A stretch of 64,000 bases of DNA from Desulfobacterium sp. (GCA_030145245.1 JAQYWC010000082.1:79206-143205), one strand, 5' to 3'; counted from the stretch's first letter, positions 8,387 through 17,571 are shown. Notes: generated by a model from the letters alone, not told the origin. Numbers and translations are program-made.

Positions 8387-9919
8387 TCAGGCAAGCGCCC
8401 CTGTAGCCGTTTCCACCGCCGCTAAAATGCTTCCATTCCGTATGAGATCCCTGACCACCCCAATGTCAGCTGCAAGAATCCTGTCCGCTTCCAAATGGTC
8501 CACATGGTTCCGTATTAAGTCATAGGCCGCCCGGGTGCCCTTGCCCGGTTTGAGGTTGGTGAAAAGATCCAGACCCTGGGCTGCGGACATGAGCTCGATG
8601 GCAATGACGTTCTCGGTATTTTCAACGATCTGCCGGGCCTTTCTTGCAGCAATGGTCCCCATGGAAACGTGGTCCTCCTTGTTTGCCGAGGTGGGAATGG
8701 AATCCACCGATGCCGGATGGGAGAGCACCTTATTCTCGGAAACCAGGGCGGCGGCCGTGTACTGGGCGATCATGAACCCGGAGTTCAGCCCGTTGTCACG
8801 GACCAGAAAGGCGGGGAGTCCGCTCAGCTTCGGGTTTACCAGCCGCTCAATGCGCCGTTCCGAAATGTTGGCCAGCTCAGCCACGGCAATGCACATGAAA
8901 TCCAGGACAAAGGCCACAGGCTCCCCATGGAAATTGCCCCCCAGGAGGAAATCTCCCTGGTCCGGGAAAATCAGGGGATTCCCGGTGGCTGAATTGATCT
9001 CCACCTCCAGAACCTTTCTCCCATTGTCCACGCAATCCCTTGCCGCCCCGTGGACCTGGGGGGAGCAGCGAAGGGTGTAGGCATCCTGCACCCTGGAGCA
9101 GTCCCTGTGGGAAGAGATGATCTCACTGTCCGCCGTGATCCTGAGCATGTTGTCTGCCGCCCGGATCTGCCCCGGATGGGGCCTTACCCGGTGAATCCTT
9201 GGATCAAACTCGGTCCTTGATCCCATCAACACCTCCAGGCTCATGCAGGCGGCAATATCGGCGTGCTTCAGGATGTTCACGGCATCCACCAGGGCAAGGC
9301 CGCCAACGGCTGCCATGGCCTGGGTCCCGTTGACCAGAGCAAGCCCCTCCCCCGATCCAAGGCAGAGGGGGGCCAGCGAACACTCCTTGAGGGCATCAAG
9401 TCCGGAAACCCTTTTATTGCCGACCAGGGCTTCCCCCTTTCCGATCAAAACCAGGCCCATGTGGGCCAGGGGCACAAGATCGCCGCTGGCACCCACAGAT
9501 CCCTTTTCCGGCACAAGCGGCACCACCCCTGAATTGAGGAGATGGGAAAGGTTACGGACGGTCTTGGGGCGGATCCCCGAATGCCCCAGGCAAAAGTCAT
9601 TGAGCTTCAACACCATCATGGCCCTGACGATTTCAGGCGCAAACGGGTTGCCCACCCCGGCGGCGTGGCTCATGAGAATGTTGGTCTGGAGCTTTTCCGT
9701 ATCCTTTTTTGAGATGGAAACATCGCTCAGGGCCCCAAACCCGGTGGTCACCCCGTAGATGCTTCGCTCCTCCCCGACCCACTGTTCCACCAGAGCCCGG
9801 GCCCGCTTGATTCTTTTGCCTGCCCCCCCTGACAGCTTTACCCCAACACCTTTCCTGGCAACGGCTTCAAGATCCTCAAGGGTCAATTCCCTTTTTCCAA
9901 GGGTCACGTAAGCTTCCAT
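8387..9919 (-). CDS. hutH: histidine ammonia-lyase
   Basis: A 510-residue MIO enzyme that converts L-histidine to urocanate and ammonia. The Ala-Ser-Gly triad that cyclises to the MIO prosthetic group is at residues 144-146 (GSVGASGDLVPLAHM), the catalytic Tyr is in YGVTTGFG (Tyr56), and the substrate-selecting Ser-His pair (residues 84-85 in LMSHAAGVG) is that of HAL and not of phenylalanine or tyrosine lyases. The ATG at 9919 is chosen because AGGTGATTCT precedes it; an upstream TTG (9940) has no such site. No hutU, hutI or hutG is present nearby, so it acts alone here or with distant genes. Its 3' end is duplicated in scars at 6062 and 7037. Confidence 0.92.
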   Translation of the reverse strand: MEAYVTLGKRELTLEDLEAVARKGVGVKLSGGAGKRIKRARALVEQWVGEERSIYGVTTGFGALSDVSISKKDTEKLQTNILMSHAAGVGNPFAPEIVRAMMVLKLNDFCLGHSGIRPKTVRNLSHLLNSGVVPLVPEKGSVGASGDLVPLAHMGLVLIGKGEALVGNKRVSGLDALKECSLAPLCLGSGEGLALVNGTQAMAAVGGLALVDAVNILKHADIAACMSLEVLMGSRTEFDPRIHRVRPHPGQIRAADNMLRITADSEIISSHRDCSRVQDAYTLRCSPQVHGAARDCVDNGRKVLEVEINSATGNPLIFPDQGDFLLGGNFHGEPVAFVLDFMCIAVAELANISERRIERLVNPKLSGLPAFLVRDNGLNSGFMIAQYTAAALVSENKVLSHPASVDSIPTSANKEDHVSMGTIAARKARQIVENTENVIAIELMSAAQGLDLFTNLKPGKGTRAAYDLIRNHVDHLEADRILAADIGVVRDLIRNGSILAAVETATGALA

Positions 9920-10109
9920 AGAATCACCTGTATAAAGCAATTTGCCCGTTTGAAAGGGGCTTATGAATGTTCACACGCAAATGGCATGATATTGATTCAA
10001 TTATAATAAGGGGTGGGTGTCAACGGTTTTCTTGGAAGGAAATCGTTGCCATTTACAAGTCAACCCGATATAGAATGCATCAATGGATCCATAGACGAAG
10101 GAGGGTCGG

Positions 10110-10754
10110 ATGCGAATCTATGCAGTTGCGGATATCCACGGAAAAGAGAGCAGAATGGCAAGGGTTGAAGCCGCCATTGACCGGTTTCAGCCGGACGTTG
10201 CAGTGGTTGCAGGCGACATCACCAACTATGCCGGGCCAAGACCCGTGATCAGCAGACTTGCCGGCATGGGCATTCCAGTGCTCTGCATCGGCGGAAACTC
10301 AGATTTGGGCCGTGTGGAACAGCTCCTGGAAACGGCCCCGGGCACCACAAGCCTCCACATGGCGTCGGTAAAATTCAATGGTATTAACTTTGTCGGCATC
10401 AGCGGCACCATCCCCCTGCCCTTTCGGTCCAGGATATGCCTGAGAGAGAACCGCGCTTTAAAGACCCTGGCCCCCCTTATGACAGAACGCTCCATCCTGG
10501 TTGCCCATCCACCGCCCCTGGGAACAAGAGACCGGGTGGGGGGCCGGTTCCATGCGGGCTCAAGGGGCCTGAGAAATCTTGTCAGCCACAGCCAGCCCCG
10601 GATGGTGATCTGCGGGCACATCCATGAAGACGCAGGCACAACCACCCTTGGCCGAACCATTGTCGTCAACTGCGCCATGAACAGAAAAATGAGCGGAGCC
10701 CTTGTCGACTGGGATCTTGAGAACCTGCCCGGTATCGAAATGGTCACCCCCTGA
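10110..10754 (+). CDS. calcineurin-like metallophosphoesterase
   Basis: A 214-residue phosphoesterase with the complete metal-ligand set in order: DIH (residues 8-10), GDIT, GGNSD (the GNxD/H motif variant), a mid-protein His (VAHPP) and the C-terminal GHIH. These bind two divalent metals and hydrolyse phosphomonoesters or diesters. There is no signal peptide, so it is cytoplasmic. Substrate is unknown; small proteins of this type in archaea and deltaproteobacteria act on phosphodiesters. The start is supported by GAAGGAGGG upstream. It is divergent from hutH across a 190-base gap containing a TATAAT-like box near 10002. Confidence 0.85.
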   Translation: MRIYAVADIHGKESRMARVEAAIDRFQPDVAVVAGDITNYAGPRPVISRLAGMGIPVLCIGGNSDLGRVEQLLETAPGTTSLHMASVKFNGINFVGISGTIPLPFRSRICLRENRALKTLAPLMTERSILVAHPPPLGTRDRVGGRFHAGSRGLRNLVSHSQPRMVICGHIHEDAGTTTLGRTIVVNCAMNRKMSGALVDWDLENLPGIEMVTP

Positions 10755-10857
10755 AGCCACCTTTTTTTTATCATGCAGGCTTGCAAGAACACGGTTTTCC
10801 TGATATTGGGTCAACCGTTGGCATGATCCTAATTAAACACCAAACAAGGAGATCAAC

Positions 10858-11046
10858 ATGTGCGAATCCAATGTCTACATCAAGACCAATGGAAATGAAG
10901 AGCTTGTAATGGAAAATGTTGCGGCAATAACCCCTTGTGGTGACAACCGCTTCCTTTTAAAAGGACTTCTCGGAGATAGCAAGGAGGTCACGGGAACCAT
11001 TGAAGACATCAACCTCATGGCCCACAAAATCGTCCTGGTTGCCTGA
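10858..11046 (+). CDS. CooT-family nickel-binding protein
   Basis: A 62-residue protein beginning MCESNVYI, the signature of the CooT family, in which Cys2 takes part in nickel binding by a homodimer. In Rhodospirillum rubrum CooT helps mature carbon monoxide dehydrogenase. The TIEDINLMAHKIVLV ending also fits. Strong ribosome binding site (CAAGGAG) upstream. A sulfate reducer with the Wood-Ljungdahl pathway would need nickel delivery to CODH/ACS or hydrogenases, but no such enzyme is in the window. Confidence 0.8.
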   Translation: MCESNVYIKTNGNEELVMENVAAITPCGDNRFLLKGLLGDSKEVTGTIEDINLMAHKIVLVA

Positions 11047-11062
11047 TCCGTCCAAGACTATA

Positions 11063-11626
11063 ATGGAATCATTTGCCATCCGTTCCTACCTTGATACCAT
11101 TACACGCCTGAACAATCTTCCAATTTCAGACCAACGGGAGTGGATTTTCCACCATGGAATGCTTTTGGGATCCCGGGCAAAGTGGTGGGCCGATTTCGGC
11201 ATCCGCCACGCCAGGCATGAAGGCCTCGACATTGCCCTGTTCAGGAACCGGGCAGGTGCGATCCAGTGGCTGGACACCCAAACCCGGGTTCCTGCCATGG
11301 CCAAAGGAGTGGTGATCAACCTGTGCAGGGATTTCCTGGGCCGGTCGGTGATTATCCGACACGCACAAGACCAGACATCACGGTTTGTTTCGGTCTACTC
11401 CCACATAACGGTGCCTTCCGCGGTGGTTCCGGGCACCCGGGTGGAAAAAGGGGATGTTATCGGACAGATTGCCGACACCACAGGAAAAAAATCCGGAATC
11501 CACTGCCATCTTCATATATCCATCATGGAGATAGCAAACAAGATTCCGGACAGCGGGATCACCTGGGAGATCATGGGAGAGCCTGACCTTAAAGGTGTGA
11601 AGCTCTTCAATCCCATGATCTGGTAA
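11063..11626 (+). CDS. M23/LytM-like metallopeptidase-fold protein without signal peptide
   Basis: A 187-residue protein (start chosen at ATG 11063, which follows the CooT stop; an earlier in-frame ATG would overlap CooT). It keeps the M23 zinc-site arrangement: HEGLDIA (H..xD) and, about 120 residues on, HCHLHISI (HxH), with YSHITVPSAVVPGTRVEKGDVIGQIADTTG between, the standard lysostaphin-like beta-sheet. M23 enzymes cut peptidoglycan cross-links, but no export signal is visible, so it may be cytoplasmic and serve another role, or be exported in an unrecognised way. Confidence 0.7.
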   Translation: MESFAIRSYLDTITRLNNLPISDQREWIFHHGMLLGSRAKWWADFGIRHARHEGLDIALFRNRAGAIQWLDTQTRVPAMAKGVVINLCRDFLGRSVIIRHAQDQTSRFVSVYSHITVPSAVVPGTRVEKGDVIGQIADTTGKKSGIHCHLHISIMEIANKIPDSGITWEIMGEPDLKGVKLFNPMIW

Positions 11627-11756
11627 AAAGGGATACAATCCGGGCCCGGCGGCAGGGAAAGAAAAAGAGTATTTGAAAAAAACAGGGATTTGATCTATTA
11701 TCCCAAAGCATTTTAATTTAGGAATTTGTCAATAATAAATAGAATGGAGACTGCAA

Positions 11757-12158
11757 ATGAAAAAGATCAAACTGTTTTTCGGACTCATCATACTGATATT
11801 TGCCGGCCTGGTAGTCTACCAGAACAGGGACTACTTCTTTGCTAAACAGGCATTATCCTTAAGTCTCGGGGTTGAAACCTGGCACTGGACCGCACCTGCA
11901 ATCCAGAACATCGCCTATTTCGGCATCGCCCTTGCCCTTGGTCTTCTTGGGGCAGGTTTTATAGGCATTGCGTCAAAATTGAAATCAAAAAAAACCATAA
12001 AATCCCTCAACGCAACAATTGAGTCCCACCTTGAGAAGATCGCCTCCCTGAAAGCCGAGCTTGAGCCTTTCACAAGCGACCCCTACCAGAAAAAAGAGGT
12101 AACGGAAAATCAAGTGCCCGGGAACGATCAGCCGGTTGAGAAAGAGGAGACAGCGTAA
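11757..12158 (+). CDS. LapA/DUF1049-like small membrane protein
   Basis: A 133-residue protein with two transmembrane helices (about residues 5-21 and 47-70) followed by a helical coiled-coil tail (ATIESHLEKIASLKAELEPF) and an acidic end. This layout matches the LapA-domain (DUF1049) family, in E. coli linked to lipopolysaccharide assembly control. It sits 16 bases before mutS. Function inferred from architecture only. Confidence 0.6.
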   Translation: MKKIKLFFGLIILIFAGLVVYQNRDYFFAKQALSLSLGVETWHWTAPAIQNIAYFGIALALGLLGAGFIGIASKLKSKKTIKSLNATIESHLEKIASLKAELEPFTSDPYQKKEVTENQVPGNDQPVEKEETA

Positions 12159-12174
12159 CAAAGCTTAAATTACC

Positions 12175-14847
12175 ATGACCGTTCAAAAAAACACCCCCAT
12201 GATGGAACAGTTTCTCTCTATTAAAGAGAGGTATTCAGATTCAATCCTCTTCTACCGAATGGGGGATTTTTACGAGATGTTCCTTGACGATGCAGTAAAG
12301 GCCGCCGCCATTCTTGAGATCACCCTCACCTCAAGGAACAAGACCCAGGACAACCCTATCCCCATGTGTGGGGTGCCCTACAAGGCAGCCGACACCTATA
12401 TTGCAAAGCTGATCGAAAACGGCTGTAAGGTTGCCGTGTGCGAACAGGTGGAGGACCCGGGCTCGGCAAAGGGACTTGTCAAGCGTGAGGTGGTCAGGGT
12501 AATCACCCCTGGAATGATCCTCAACGAAGAGCTCCTGGACAAGGGATCCAACAACTTTCTTGCCGCCATCTGCGTCAGCCAGGGCTTTGCCGGCCTCTCC
12601 TACCTGGACATCTCCACGGGCATGTTCAGAACCACCGAGGCTCCGGCAAAAAACGGGAAGATCCCCCCTGCCCTGATCGATGAAGCCCTGAGGATAGATG
12701 CAAAGGAACTGCTGCTGCCGGCATCATTTGACAAGGATCCCTTTTACAGCCACGTAAAAAGGCCCTTTGCCGCCATTCAGATCTCCTATCTTGACGGGGA
12801 TGATTTCAAGCTTGCATCCGCAAAAAAACGGCTCACGGAAAAGTTCCGAACCCGGAGTCTCCAGGGATTCGGATGCGAGGACCTGACGGCCGGAACCGCT
12901 GCCGCAGGCGCCATTCTTGCCTATGTCCAGGAAACCCAGCTCCAGGATACCGATCACATCCTGACACTGGAGAACTACGAGCTCAACTCCTACCTGCTCA
13001 TAGACGACCGGTCCTGCCGGAACCTGGAGCTGCTGAAAAACATCCAGAACGGTGACAAAAAGGGAAGCCTCATCAGTGTCCTTGACAAGACCATCACCGC
13101 CATGGGCGGCCGGCTGCTCAAGAACTGGATCCGCTATCCCCTCATCCATATCGACGGAATTGAGCAGCGCCTGGATGCCGTTGCCGAGGCAAAAGAGAAT
13201 CCGGGCCTCAGGCAAAGCCTGCGCACCCACCTCAAGGAGGTGTACGACCTGGAGCGCCTTGGGAGCAAGATCTCCATGGGCCACGGAAACGCAAGGGACC
13301 TGACGGCCCTGAAAACCTCCCTGTACAAGCTGCCCCAGCTGTTCAATGACTTAAACCAGCTCACATCTCCCCTGTTCCAGGGGGAATTGATCGAGGCGAG
13401 GGAACAGGTCTCCACCGAACTGTTCGAGCTTGCCGACCTCATCAACCGGGCCATCAGACCGGACGCCCCCATCGCCATGAACGAAGGCGGCATCATCTGT
13501 GACGGTTACAACGAAGAGCTTGATGAAATCCTTGAAATTGCAAGGGACGGCCGCTCCTGGATCGCAAAGACAGGGGCCAAAGAAAAGGAAAAAACCGGCC
13601 TCAGCTCCCTGAAGATCAAGTTCAACAAGGTGTTCGGTTATTTTATAGAGGTCTCCAAAGTCCAGTCCCAGTCCGTGCCTGACCACTACATCAGGAAACA
13701 GACCCTGGTCAATGCGGAACGCTTTATCACCGATGAACTCAAAGAGGTCGAATCCAAGGTGCTCAACGCCCAGGACAAGCGGGCAACCCTTGAGTACAGC
13801 CTTTTTTGCAAGGTCAGGGAAAGCATTCTCCAAAAGACACCATCCATCCTTAAGATGGCCAAATTCCTGGCCTGTGTGGATGTCCTGCTCGCCCTTGCAA
13901 CCGCAGCTGAAGAGAACAACTACACCCGGCCCGAGCTCAACCGGGACAAGGTCCTTGAGATCAAGGAGGGACGCCATCCCGTGGTCGAAAAAATGATCAT
14001 CGGCGAAAGGTACGTCCCCAACAGCATCCGCCTTGACAACGATGATGACCAGGTACTCATCATCACGGGGCCGAACATGGCCGGTAAATCAACGGTCCTG
14101 CGCCAGGTGGCCCTCATGGCCCTCATGGCCCAGATGGGGTCCTTTGTGCCGGCCGAGCATGCAAACCTCTGCGTCATAGACCGGATCTTCACCCGGGTGG
14201 GCGCCCTTGACAACCTGGCCCTTGGCCAGAGTACCTTCATGGTTGAGATGGAGGAGACCGCCAACATCGTCAACAACGCCAAACAGAACAGCCTTGTCAT
14301 CCTGGACGAGATCGGACGGGGAACCTCCACCTTTGACGGCATGAGCATTGCCTGGGCCGTGGCAGAATATCTCCATGATCTGGATAACAAAGGGGTGAAA
14401 ACCCTGTTTGCAACCCACTACCATGAACTCACCCGACTTGAACAACTCAAGCCCAGGGTCAAGAATTTCAACATTGCCGTCAAGGAGTTCAACGACAACA
14501 TCATCTTCCTGCGCCGCCTTGTCCGTGGAGGCACCAACAAGAGCTACGGTATCCAGGTGGCCCGCCTGGCAGGAGTTCCGGATCAGGTCATTGCAAAGGC
14601 CAAAGAGATCCTGGCAAAGATCGAGTCCAACGGTAAAGAGGTTGAGCCCGACGCTGCCCCGGTTAAAACGATGCCTGCTGCTGTTGAGAAAAAACAGGAT
14701 CAGCAGATGGACCTTTTTGAGAATCATGACCATGATGAAATCATCTCCGCCCTTGAAGCAACGGATATTTCAACCATGACGCCCATCGAAGCCCTCAACC
14801 TGGTGCACAATCTAAAACAGAAAATCAGATCAAAAGCACTCACCTAA
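12175..14847 (+). CDS. mutS: DNA mismatch repair protein MutS
   Basis: An 890-residue MutS. The mismatch-wedging Phe-x-Glu motif is Phe32-Tyr33-Glu34 (GDFYEMF). The C-terminal ATPase carries Walker A (GPNMAGKST), the STFMVEMEET signature, Walker B (LVILDEIGRGTSTFDG) and the ATHYHELT switch. The domain order and length are standard for MutS1. It recognises base mispairs and recruits MutL. The end of the protein has a linker and a short MutS tetramerisation-like helix (SALEATDISTMTPIEALNLV). It follows the small membrane gene by 16 bases. Confidence 0.97.
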   Translation: MTVQKNTPMMEQFLSIKERYSDSILFYRMGDFYEMFLDDAVKAAAILEITLTSRNKTQDNPIPMCGVPYKAADTYIAKLIENGCKVAVCEQVEDPGSAKGLVKREVVRVITPGMILNEELLDKGSNNFLAAICVSQGFAGLSYLDISTGMFRTTEAPAKNGKIPPALIDEALRIDAKELLLPASFDKDPFYSHVKRPFAAIQISYLDGDDFKLASAKKRLTEKFRTRSLQGFGCEDLTAGTAAAGAILAYVQETQLQDTDHILTLENYELNSYLLIDDRSCRNLELLKNIQNGDKKGSLISVLDKTITAMGGRLLKNWIRYPLIHIDGIEQRLDAVAEAKENPGLRQSLRTHLKEVYDLERLGSKISMGHGNARDLTALKTSLYKLPQLFNDLNQLTSPLFQGELIEAREQVSTELFELADLINRAIRPDAPIAMNEGGIICDGYNEELDEILEIARDGRSWIAKTGAKEKEKTGLSSLKIKFNKVFGYFIEVSKVQSQSVPDHYIRKQTLVNAERFITDELKEVESKVLNAQDKRATLEYSLFCKVRESILQKTPSILKMAKFLACVDVLLALATAAEENNYTRPELNRDKVLEIKEGRHPVVEKMIIGERYVPNSIRLDNDDDQVLIITGPNMAGKSTVLRQVALMALMAQMGSFVPAEHANLCVIDRIFTRVGALDNLALGQSTFMVEMEETANIVNNAKQNSLVILDEIGRGTSTFDGMSIAWAVAEYLHDLDNKGVKTLFATHYHELTRLEQLKPRVKNFNIAVKEFNDNIIFLRRLVRGGTNKSYGIQVARLAGVPDQVIAKAKEILAKIESNGKEVEPDAAPVKTMPAAVEKKQDQQMDLFENHDHDEIISALEATDISTMTPIEALNLVHNLKQKIRSKALT

Positions 14848-14850
14848 ACC

Positions 14851-16566
14851 ATGCTGAAACTGAAAACGCTCATACCGGGCCTACTTGTTCTGCTCTTTTT
14901 CGGGGCGTTCATTCCGGCATCCTGCGCTTCCACGACTGCCCAACAGCAATACGTGACTGCAGACGCAACCTATCTGAAACTCAGAAAGAACCCGGCAAAA
15001 CAGAAATACCGGGAGGCCTGGATCAAGTGCATCGACCAGTACCAGCGGGTCAATGCCAATTTTCCCCAGAGCACCTGGGCACCGGCCGGCATGTACAGGT
15101 CCGCCCAGCTCTACCTTGAACTCCACAAGCGGTCCCGCAGGTCCAGGGACAAGACAGAGGCCCTGGACCTGCTCAAACGGATTCAAGGGCGTTATCCTGA
15201 CAGCGCTTACAGCGAACGGGCCCGGCACCTGTTGAAACGCGTCGCTTCAACACAGCCTCCCCAGGCGCTCAAACAAAAAGCACCCCTGAAACAAAAAACA
15301 TCCCTGAAAAAGCGCACATTCAAAGGTAGAACCGCAACAACACAGTTTGTTGCTGTCGCCCCTTCCCCACGCAAACCGGTCCGACCGGCCAAACCTGCCA
15401 AATCGAGCCGACCGGCCTCCCCGTCCACTGACTCCTTTGTCACAGGTCTCAGGTTCTGGTCAAACCCGGAATACACAAGGGTTGTCATCGATGCCACCCA
15501 GAACAGAGACTTTACCCACAAGCTTCTGAAAAAAGATCCTGCCAACGGCAAGCCCCAGAGGCTCTATATCGACCTGAACCAATCCCGGCTTGGCAAAAAT
15601 GTGCCCAAACATACTGACATCAACGACAACCTGTTGATCCAGGCAAGGGCTGGCCAGTACACCCCCCACTCGGTACGGGTGGTCATTGATATTAAATCCT
15701 TTGACAACTACAAGGTCTTTTCACTGAAAGACCCCTTCAGACTCGTGGTTGACGTATGGGCAAAGGGAGCGAACGGAAAAGCCAAAAGCACCCGAATTGC
15801 CCAAAAAAGCGGAAAATCCAAGGCCTATCTCTCCACGGACAATATCCATAGCTCGGCCATTGCAAAGCAGCTTGCCCTTGGCGTTCGCAAGATCGTCATC
15901 GATCCCGGCCATGGCGGCAAGGACCCCGGCGCCCCGGGATATCTCAAGAACGTGTGGGAAAAGGATGTGGTGCTCAAGATCTCCAAGCGCCTGGCAAAAA
16001 AGATGCGGGACCGCCTCAAATGCGACGTCATCCTCACCCGTTCAACCGACACCTACCTTACCCTGGAGGAGCGTACGGCCATTGCCAACACCCGGAATGC
16101 CGACCTTTTCATCTCCCTCCACTGTAATGCAGCCAAAAGCCGGAAAGCCACCGGCATGGAGACCTATTTTCTCAACCTTGCCACCGACGACCAGGCCATT
16201 GAGGTTGCGGCAAGGGAGAACGCCACCAGCCGGAAAAACATCAGCGACCTTGAATCCATTCTCAACGACCTGATGAAAAACGCCAAGATCAACGAATCCA
16301 GCCGCCTGGCCACCAAGGTCCAGGGAGCCATGTGCAAGGGAATTGCCAGGAACTACTCCAAGATCAGGAACCTCGGGGTGAAACAGGCCCCGTTCTATGT
16401 TCTTCTTGGGGCAAGGATGCCTTCCATCCTCATCGAGACCTCATTCATAAGCAATCCCACAGAGTGCAAGCGCCTTACCAGTTCAACCTATCAGGAACGC
16501 CTGTGCGACTCCATCATCGACGGGGTCGAGCGCTACATAAAGGAGACCAACCCAAGAACCTTATAA
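14851..16566 (+). CDS. N-acetylmuramoyl-L-alanine amidase with AMIN domain
   Basis: A 571-residue exported protein. After an N-terminal hydrophobic export signal (residues about 8-27, ending PASCAS, possibly a lipobox) comes a TPR-like helical region (residues 30-125), a basic low-complexity linker, an AMIN domain (about residues 190-300; LRFWSNPEYTRVVID) that targets AmiC-like enzymes to septal peptidoglycan, and an Amidase_3 catalytic domain (about 345-565) with zinc ligands in VIDPGHGGKDPGA, E in WEKDVVLKIS, and SLHCNAA. It splits daughter cells by cutting the stem peptide from MurNAc. Starts 3 bases after mutS. Confidence 0.92.
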   Translation: MLKLKTLIPGLLVLLFFGAFIPASCASTTAQQQYVTADATYLKLRKNPAKQKYREAWIKCIDQYQRVNANFPQSTWAPAGMYRSAQLYLELHKRSRRSRDKTEALDLLKRIQGRYPDSAYSERARHLLKRVASTQPPQALKQKAPLKQKTSLKKRTFKGRTATTQFVAVAPSPRKPVRPAKPAKSSRPASPSTDSFVTGLRFWSNPEYTRVVIDATQNRDFTHKLLKKDPANGKPQRLYIDLNQSRLGKNVPKHTDINDNLLIQARAGQYTPHSVRVVIDIKSFDNYKVFSLKDPFRLVVDVWAKGANGKAKSTRIAQKSGKSKAYLSTDNIHSSAIAKQLALGVRKIVIDPGHGGKDPGAPGYLKNVWEKDVVLKISKRLAKKMRDRLKCDVILTRSTDTYLTLEERTAIANTRNADLFISLHCNAAKSRKATGMETYFLNLATDDQAIEVAARENATSRKNISDLESILNDLMKNAKINESSRLATKVQGAMCKGIARNYSKIRNLGVKQAPFYVLLGARMPSILIETSFISNPTECKRLTSSTYQERLCDSIIDGVERYIKETNPRTL

Positions 16567-16586
16567 CCTGTATAGAGGAGCAGATC

Positions 16587-17378
16587 ATGACATTCAAACA
16601 CCTGATTTATGACGTTGCAGAGACCATAGGAACACTCACCTTTAACAGACCCAAGGCATTGAACGCCCTGAACCGGGAACTGATCGAGGAGCTAGGAATC
16701 GTCATCGACAGGGTTGAAGCCGATCCCGACATTAAGGTTCTTGTGTTGACAGGTGCCGGAGACAAGGCCTTTGTGGCCGGAGCCGACATCTCGGAGCTGA
16801 CCGAAATGGATGCCCTCCAGGCCAAGTATTTTTCCGAAATGGGCCAAAAAACCTTTTCCAGGCTCGAATCCCTGAGCATCCCAGTGATCGCGGCTGTCAA
16901 CGGATTTGCCCTGGGGGGCGGAACCGAGGTAGCCCTTGCCTGCGATTTTATCTATGCCTCTGAAAAAGCGCTGTTCGGACTGCCTGAGATTACCCTCGGC
17001 CTCATTCCGGGCTTCGGCGGCACCCAGCGCCTGGCAAGACTTGTGGGCCCCAACCGGGCAAAAGAGCTCATCTATACCGGCGCAACCGTACCGGCAGCCC
17101 AGGCCGAAGCATACGGCATAGTCAATAAAATTTTTCCTCCCGACGCCCTCATGGATGCTGTGATGAAAACCGCAAAAGCCATTGCCCTCAAGGGCCGGGT
17201 CTCCATCAGAGCGGCCAAGGAAGCGGTCAACACCGGGTTGTGCACGGATCTTGAAACCGGCTGCAAAATCGAAAACAACGCCTTTGCCCTGTGCATGGCA
17301 AGCCCGGATGCAAGGGAAGGCACCCAGGCATTCCTGGAAAAACGGAAACCCGCATTCACAGGGACGCTCACGAAATAA
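16587..17378 (+). CDS. enoyl-CoA hydratase (crotonase family)
   Basis: A 263-residue crotonase. The two catalytic glutamates are in the expected places: GGGTEVALACDF and LPEITLGLIPGFGGTQRL. The FNRPKALNALN and AGDKAFVAGADISEL motifs form the CoA-binding oxyanion hole. It adds water to trans-2-enoyl-CoA, most likely in butyryl/crotonyl-CoA or general beta-oxidation. ATG at 16587 is chosen for the AGAGGAG at 16574-16580; an in-frame upstream start would lie inside the amidase gene. No beta-oxidation partner genes adjoin it. Confidence 0.9.
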   Translation: MTFKHLIYDVAETIGTLTFNRPKALNALNRELIEELGIVIDRVEADPDIKVLVLTGAGDKAFVAGADISELTEMDALQAKYFSEMGQKTFSRLESLSIPVIAAVNGFALGGGTEVALACDFIYASEKALFGLPEITLGLIPGFGGTQRLARLVGPNRAKELIYTGATVPAAQAEAYGIVNKIFPPDALMDAVMKTAKAIALKGRVSIRAAKEAVNTGLCTDLETGCKIENNAFALCMASPDAREGTQAFLEKRKPAFTGTLTK

Positions 17379-17387
17379 TCTTTTTCC

Positions 17388-17416
17388 TTGACAAGGCATT
17401 TGATTCCCGATAGACA
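17388..17416 (+). promoter_or_regulatory. sigma-70-type promoter of the Phe-attenuated paaK operon
   Basis: A perfect -35 hexamer TTGACA (17388-17393), a 17-base spacer, and a weak -10 (TAGACA, 17411-17416). Transcription would begin near 17423, about 28 bases upstream of the leader-peptide start, as in classical amino-acid attenuators. Confidence 0.55.
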
Positions 17417-17450
17417 ATGAAACTTAATTAATTACTAAAAGGATAGAATA

Positions 17451-17531
17451 ATGGTATACAGGTTCTTTTTTATATTTTTCTTTAAGGCAGACTTTCGATT
17501 TACAAGGTCTGCCCATGGAAGGATTATATAA
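17451..17531 (+). CDS. phenylalanine-rich leader peptide of the paaK attenuator
   Basis: A 26-codon reading frame starting MVYRFFFIFFFKADFRF. Eight of 26 codons are Phe, six of them in seven consecutive positions (codons 5-11). AAGGATAG sits 5 bases before the ATG. The shape (short peptide, Phe run, stop inside the first hairpin region) mirrors the E. coli pheL leader. It is presumably translated only to sense the supply of charged tRNA-Phe: ribosome stalling at 17463-17483 would cover hairpin strand 1. It is the upstream sensing element for the paaK and ACT-domain genes. Confidence 0.88.
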   Translation: MVYRFFFIFFFKADFRFTRSAHGRII

Positions 17532-17571
17532 GAACCAAGCCATAATCTGACAATAGAAACCATGGGCGGAC
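17486..17571 (+). promoter_or_regulatory. attenuator hairpins 1:2 (pause) and 2:3 (antiterminator)
   Basis: Strand 1 GGCAGAC (17486-17492) pairs with GTCTGCC (17507-17513), giving the pause hairpin. Strand 2 extends to GTCTGCCCATGG (17507-17518) and pairs over 12 positions, with a single G-U wobble, with strand 3 CCATGGGCGGAC (17560-17571). Strand 1 lies within the last third of the leader peptide coding region. These pairings are mutually exclusive, and 2:3 excludes the terminator, exactly as required for control by ribosome position. Confidence 0.9.

Noticed and set aside
11000..11062. An upstream extension of the M23-like protein
   Set aside because: It overlaps the CooT gene in another frame, and the conserved fold begins after ATG 11063.
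16332..16586. An upstream extension of the crotonase reading frame
   Set aside because: It lies inside the amidase coding region in another frame; the ATG at 16587 has its own ribosome site.
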